Part shown: positions 5,411 through 5,492 of the stretch, piece by piece | Position numbering within the stretch: position 1 is the first letter of the stretch | How the letters are laid out: every line of letters starts with the position of its first letter | Made by a program: the position numbers and the translations under genes | Source: Acidiferrobacterales bacterium | GTDB taxonomy: Bacteria > Pseudomonadota > Gammaproteobacteria > Acidiferrobacterales > Sulfurifustaceae | Reading direction: 5' to 3' | NCBI GenBank assembly: GCA_015492195.1 | Contig: WGFP01000069.1 | Span: 1 to 5,492 of the forward strand | DNA: 5,492 bases | Notes under the pieces: generated by a model | Told to the model about the DNA's origin: nothing | What the model saw: only the letters and a program-made list of their open reading frames with translations | Databases searched by the model: none

Positions 5411-5492
5411 ATGACCATCCGCACCCGTTTTGCCCCCAGCCCCACCGGCTACCTGCACGTGGGCGGGGCGCGCACCGCGTTGTTTTCCTGGC
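5411..5492 (+). CDS. gltX: Glutamyl-tRNA synthetase, N-terminal fragment (continues past window)
   Basis: Only the first 27 codons are inside the window, but they are diagnostic: RFAPSPTGYLHVGGARTALF (6-25) is the signature start of class I glutamyl-tRNA synthetases. HVGG at 16-19 is the family's version of the HIGH ATP-binding motif. The enzyme charges tRNA-Glu with glutamate in the cytoplasm. A glutaminyl enzyme or a short Glu-Q-tRNA(Asp) synthetase begins somewhat similarly, but the MTIRTRFAPSPTGYLHVGGA start is that of gltX. The divergent tRNA-Val upstream supports this, since E. coli gltX likewise lies back-to-back with tRNA-Val genes. The start codon has no visible Shine-Dalgarno sequence. 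Confidence 0.96.
   Translation, partial: MTIRTRFAPSPTGYLHVGGARTALFSW

Noticed and set aside
1..5492. Defence system, CRISPR array, transposon or toxin-antitoxin pair
   Set aside because: No regularly spaced direct repeats, transposase motifs, terminal inverted repeats or toxin/antitoxin-like gene pairs were seen. The 75-aa/GNAT pair superficially recalls a DUF1778-GNAT (TacA-TacT) toxin-antitoxin module, but the small protein lacks a visible ribbon-helix-helix N-terminus and the GNAT is not of the compact toxin type by eye.

Overview
The window looks like an ordinary housekeeping stretch of a proteobacterial chromosome, most likely a gammaproteobacterium. The DnaQ C-terminal tail and the gltX start are close to the E. 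coli proteins as I remember them. A tRNA-Val gene stands back-to-back with gltX, as it does in E. coli. The base composition is moderately high in GC, with AT-richer intergenic gaps. I cannot name a genus. No mobile element, CRISPR array, phage gene or obviously foreign island is visible.

Layout, left to right. (1) 1-1508, minus strand: lemA followed by a membrane M48 (HtpX/Ste24-like) zinc metallopeptidase, a common two-gene envelope unit; the peptidase runs off the left edge. (2) 1509-1906: an AT-richer intergenic region of about 400 bases between two divergent genes, holding candidate promoters and a small dyad but no convincing gene. (3) 1907-2650, plus: dnaQ, the proofreading epsilon subunit of DNA polymerase III, with all catalytic residues and a clamp-binding motif. 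(4) 2720-4311, plus: a two-gene ABC-2 type exporter, ATPase then permease, with overlapping stop and start codons. (5) 4366-5158, plus: a 75-residue conserved-looking protein of unknown function, then a GNAT acetyltransferase. The gap before this pair carries a perfect TATAAT inside a 9-bp inverted repeat. (6) 5212-5286, minus: tRNA-Val with anticodon CAC and encoded CCA. (7) 5411-5492, plus: the first 27 codons of gltX, continuing off the right edge.

The window combines envelope upkeep (LemA/M48), replication fidelity (DnaQ), membrane export (the ABC pair) and translation (tRNA-Val, GluRS). Nothing suggests that the blocks form one pathway. I do not see an undescribed multi-gene system. The items most worth a second look are small: the dyad centred on the -10 box at 4314-4354, the near-leaderless promoter candidate before the ABC operon, the missing Q-loop glutamine in the ABC ATPase, and the purine/pyrimidine inverted repeat between tRNA-Val and gltX.
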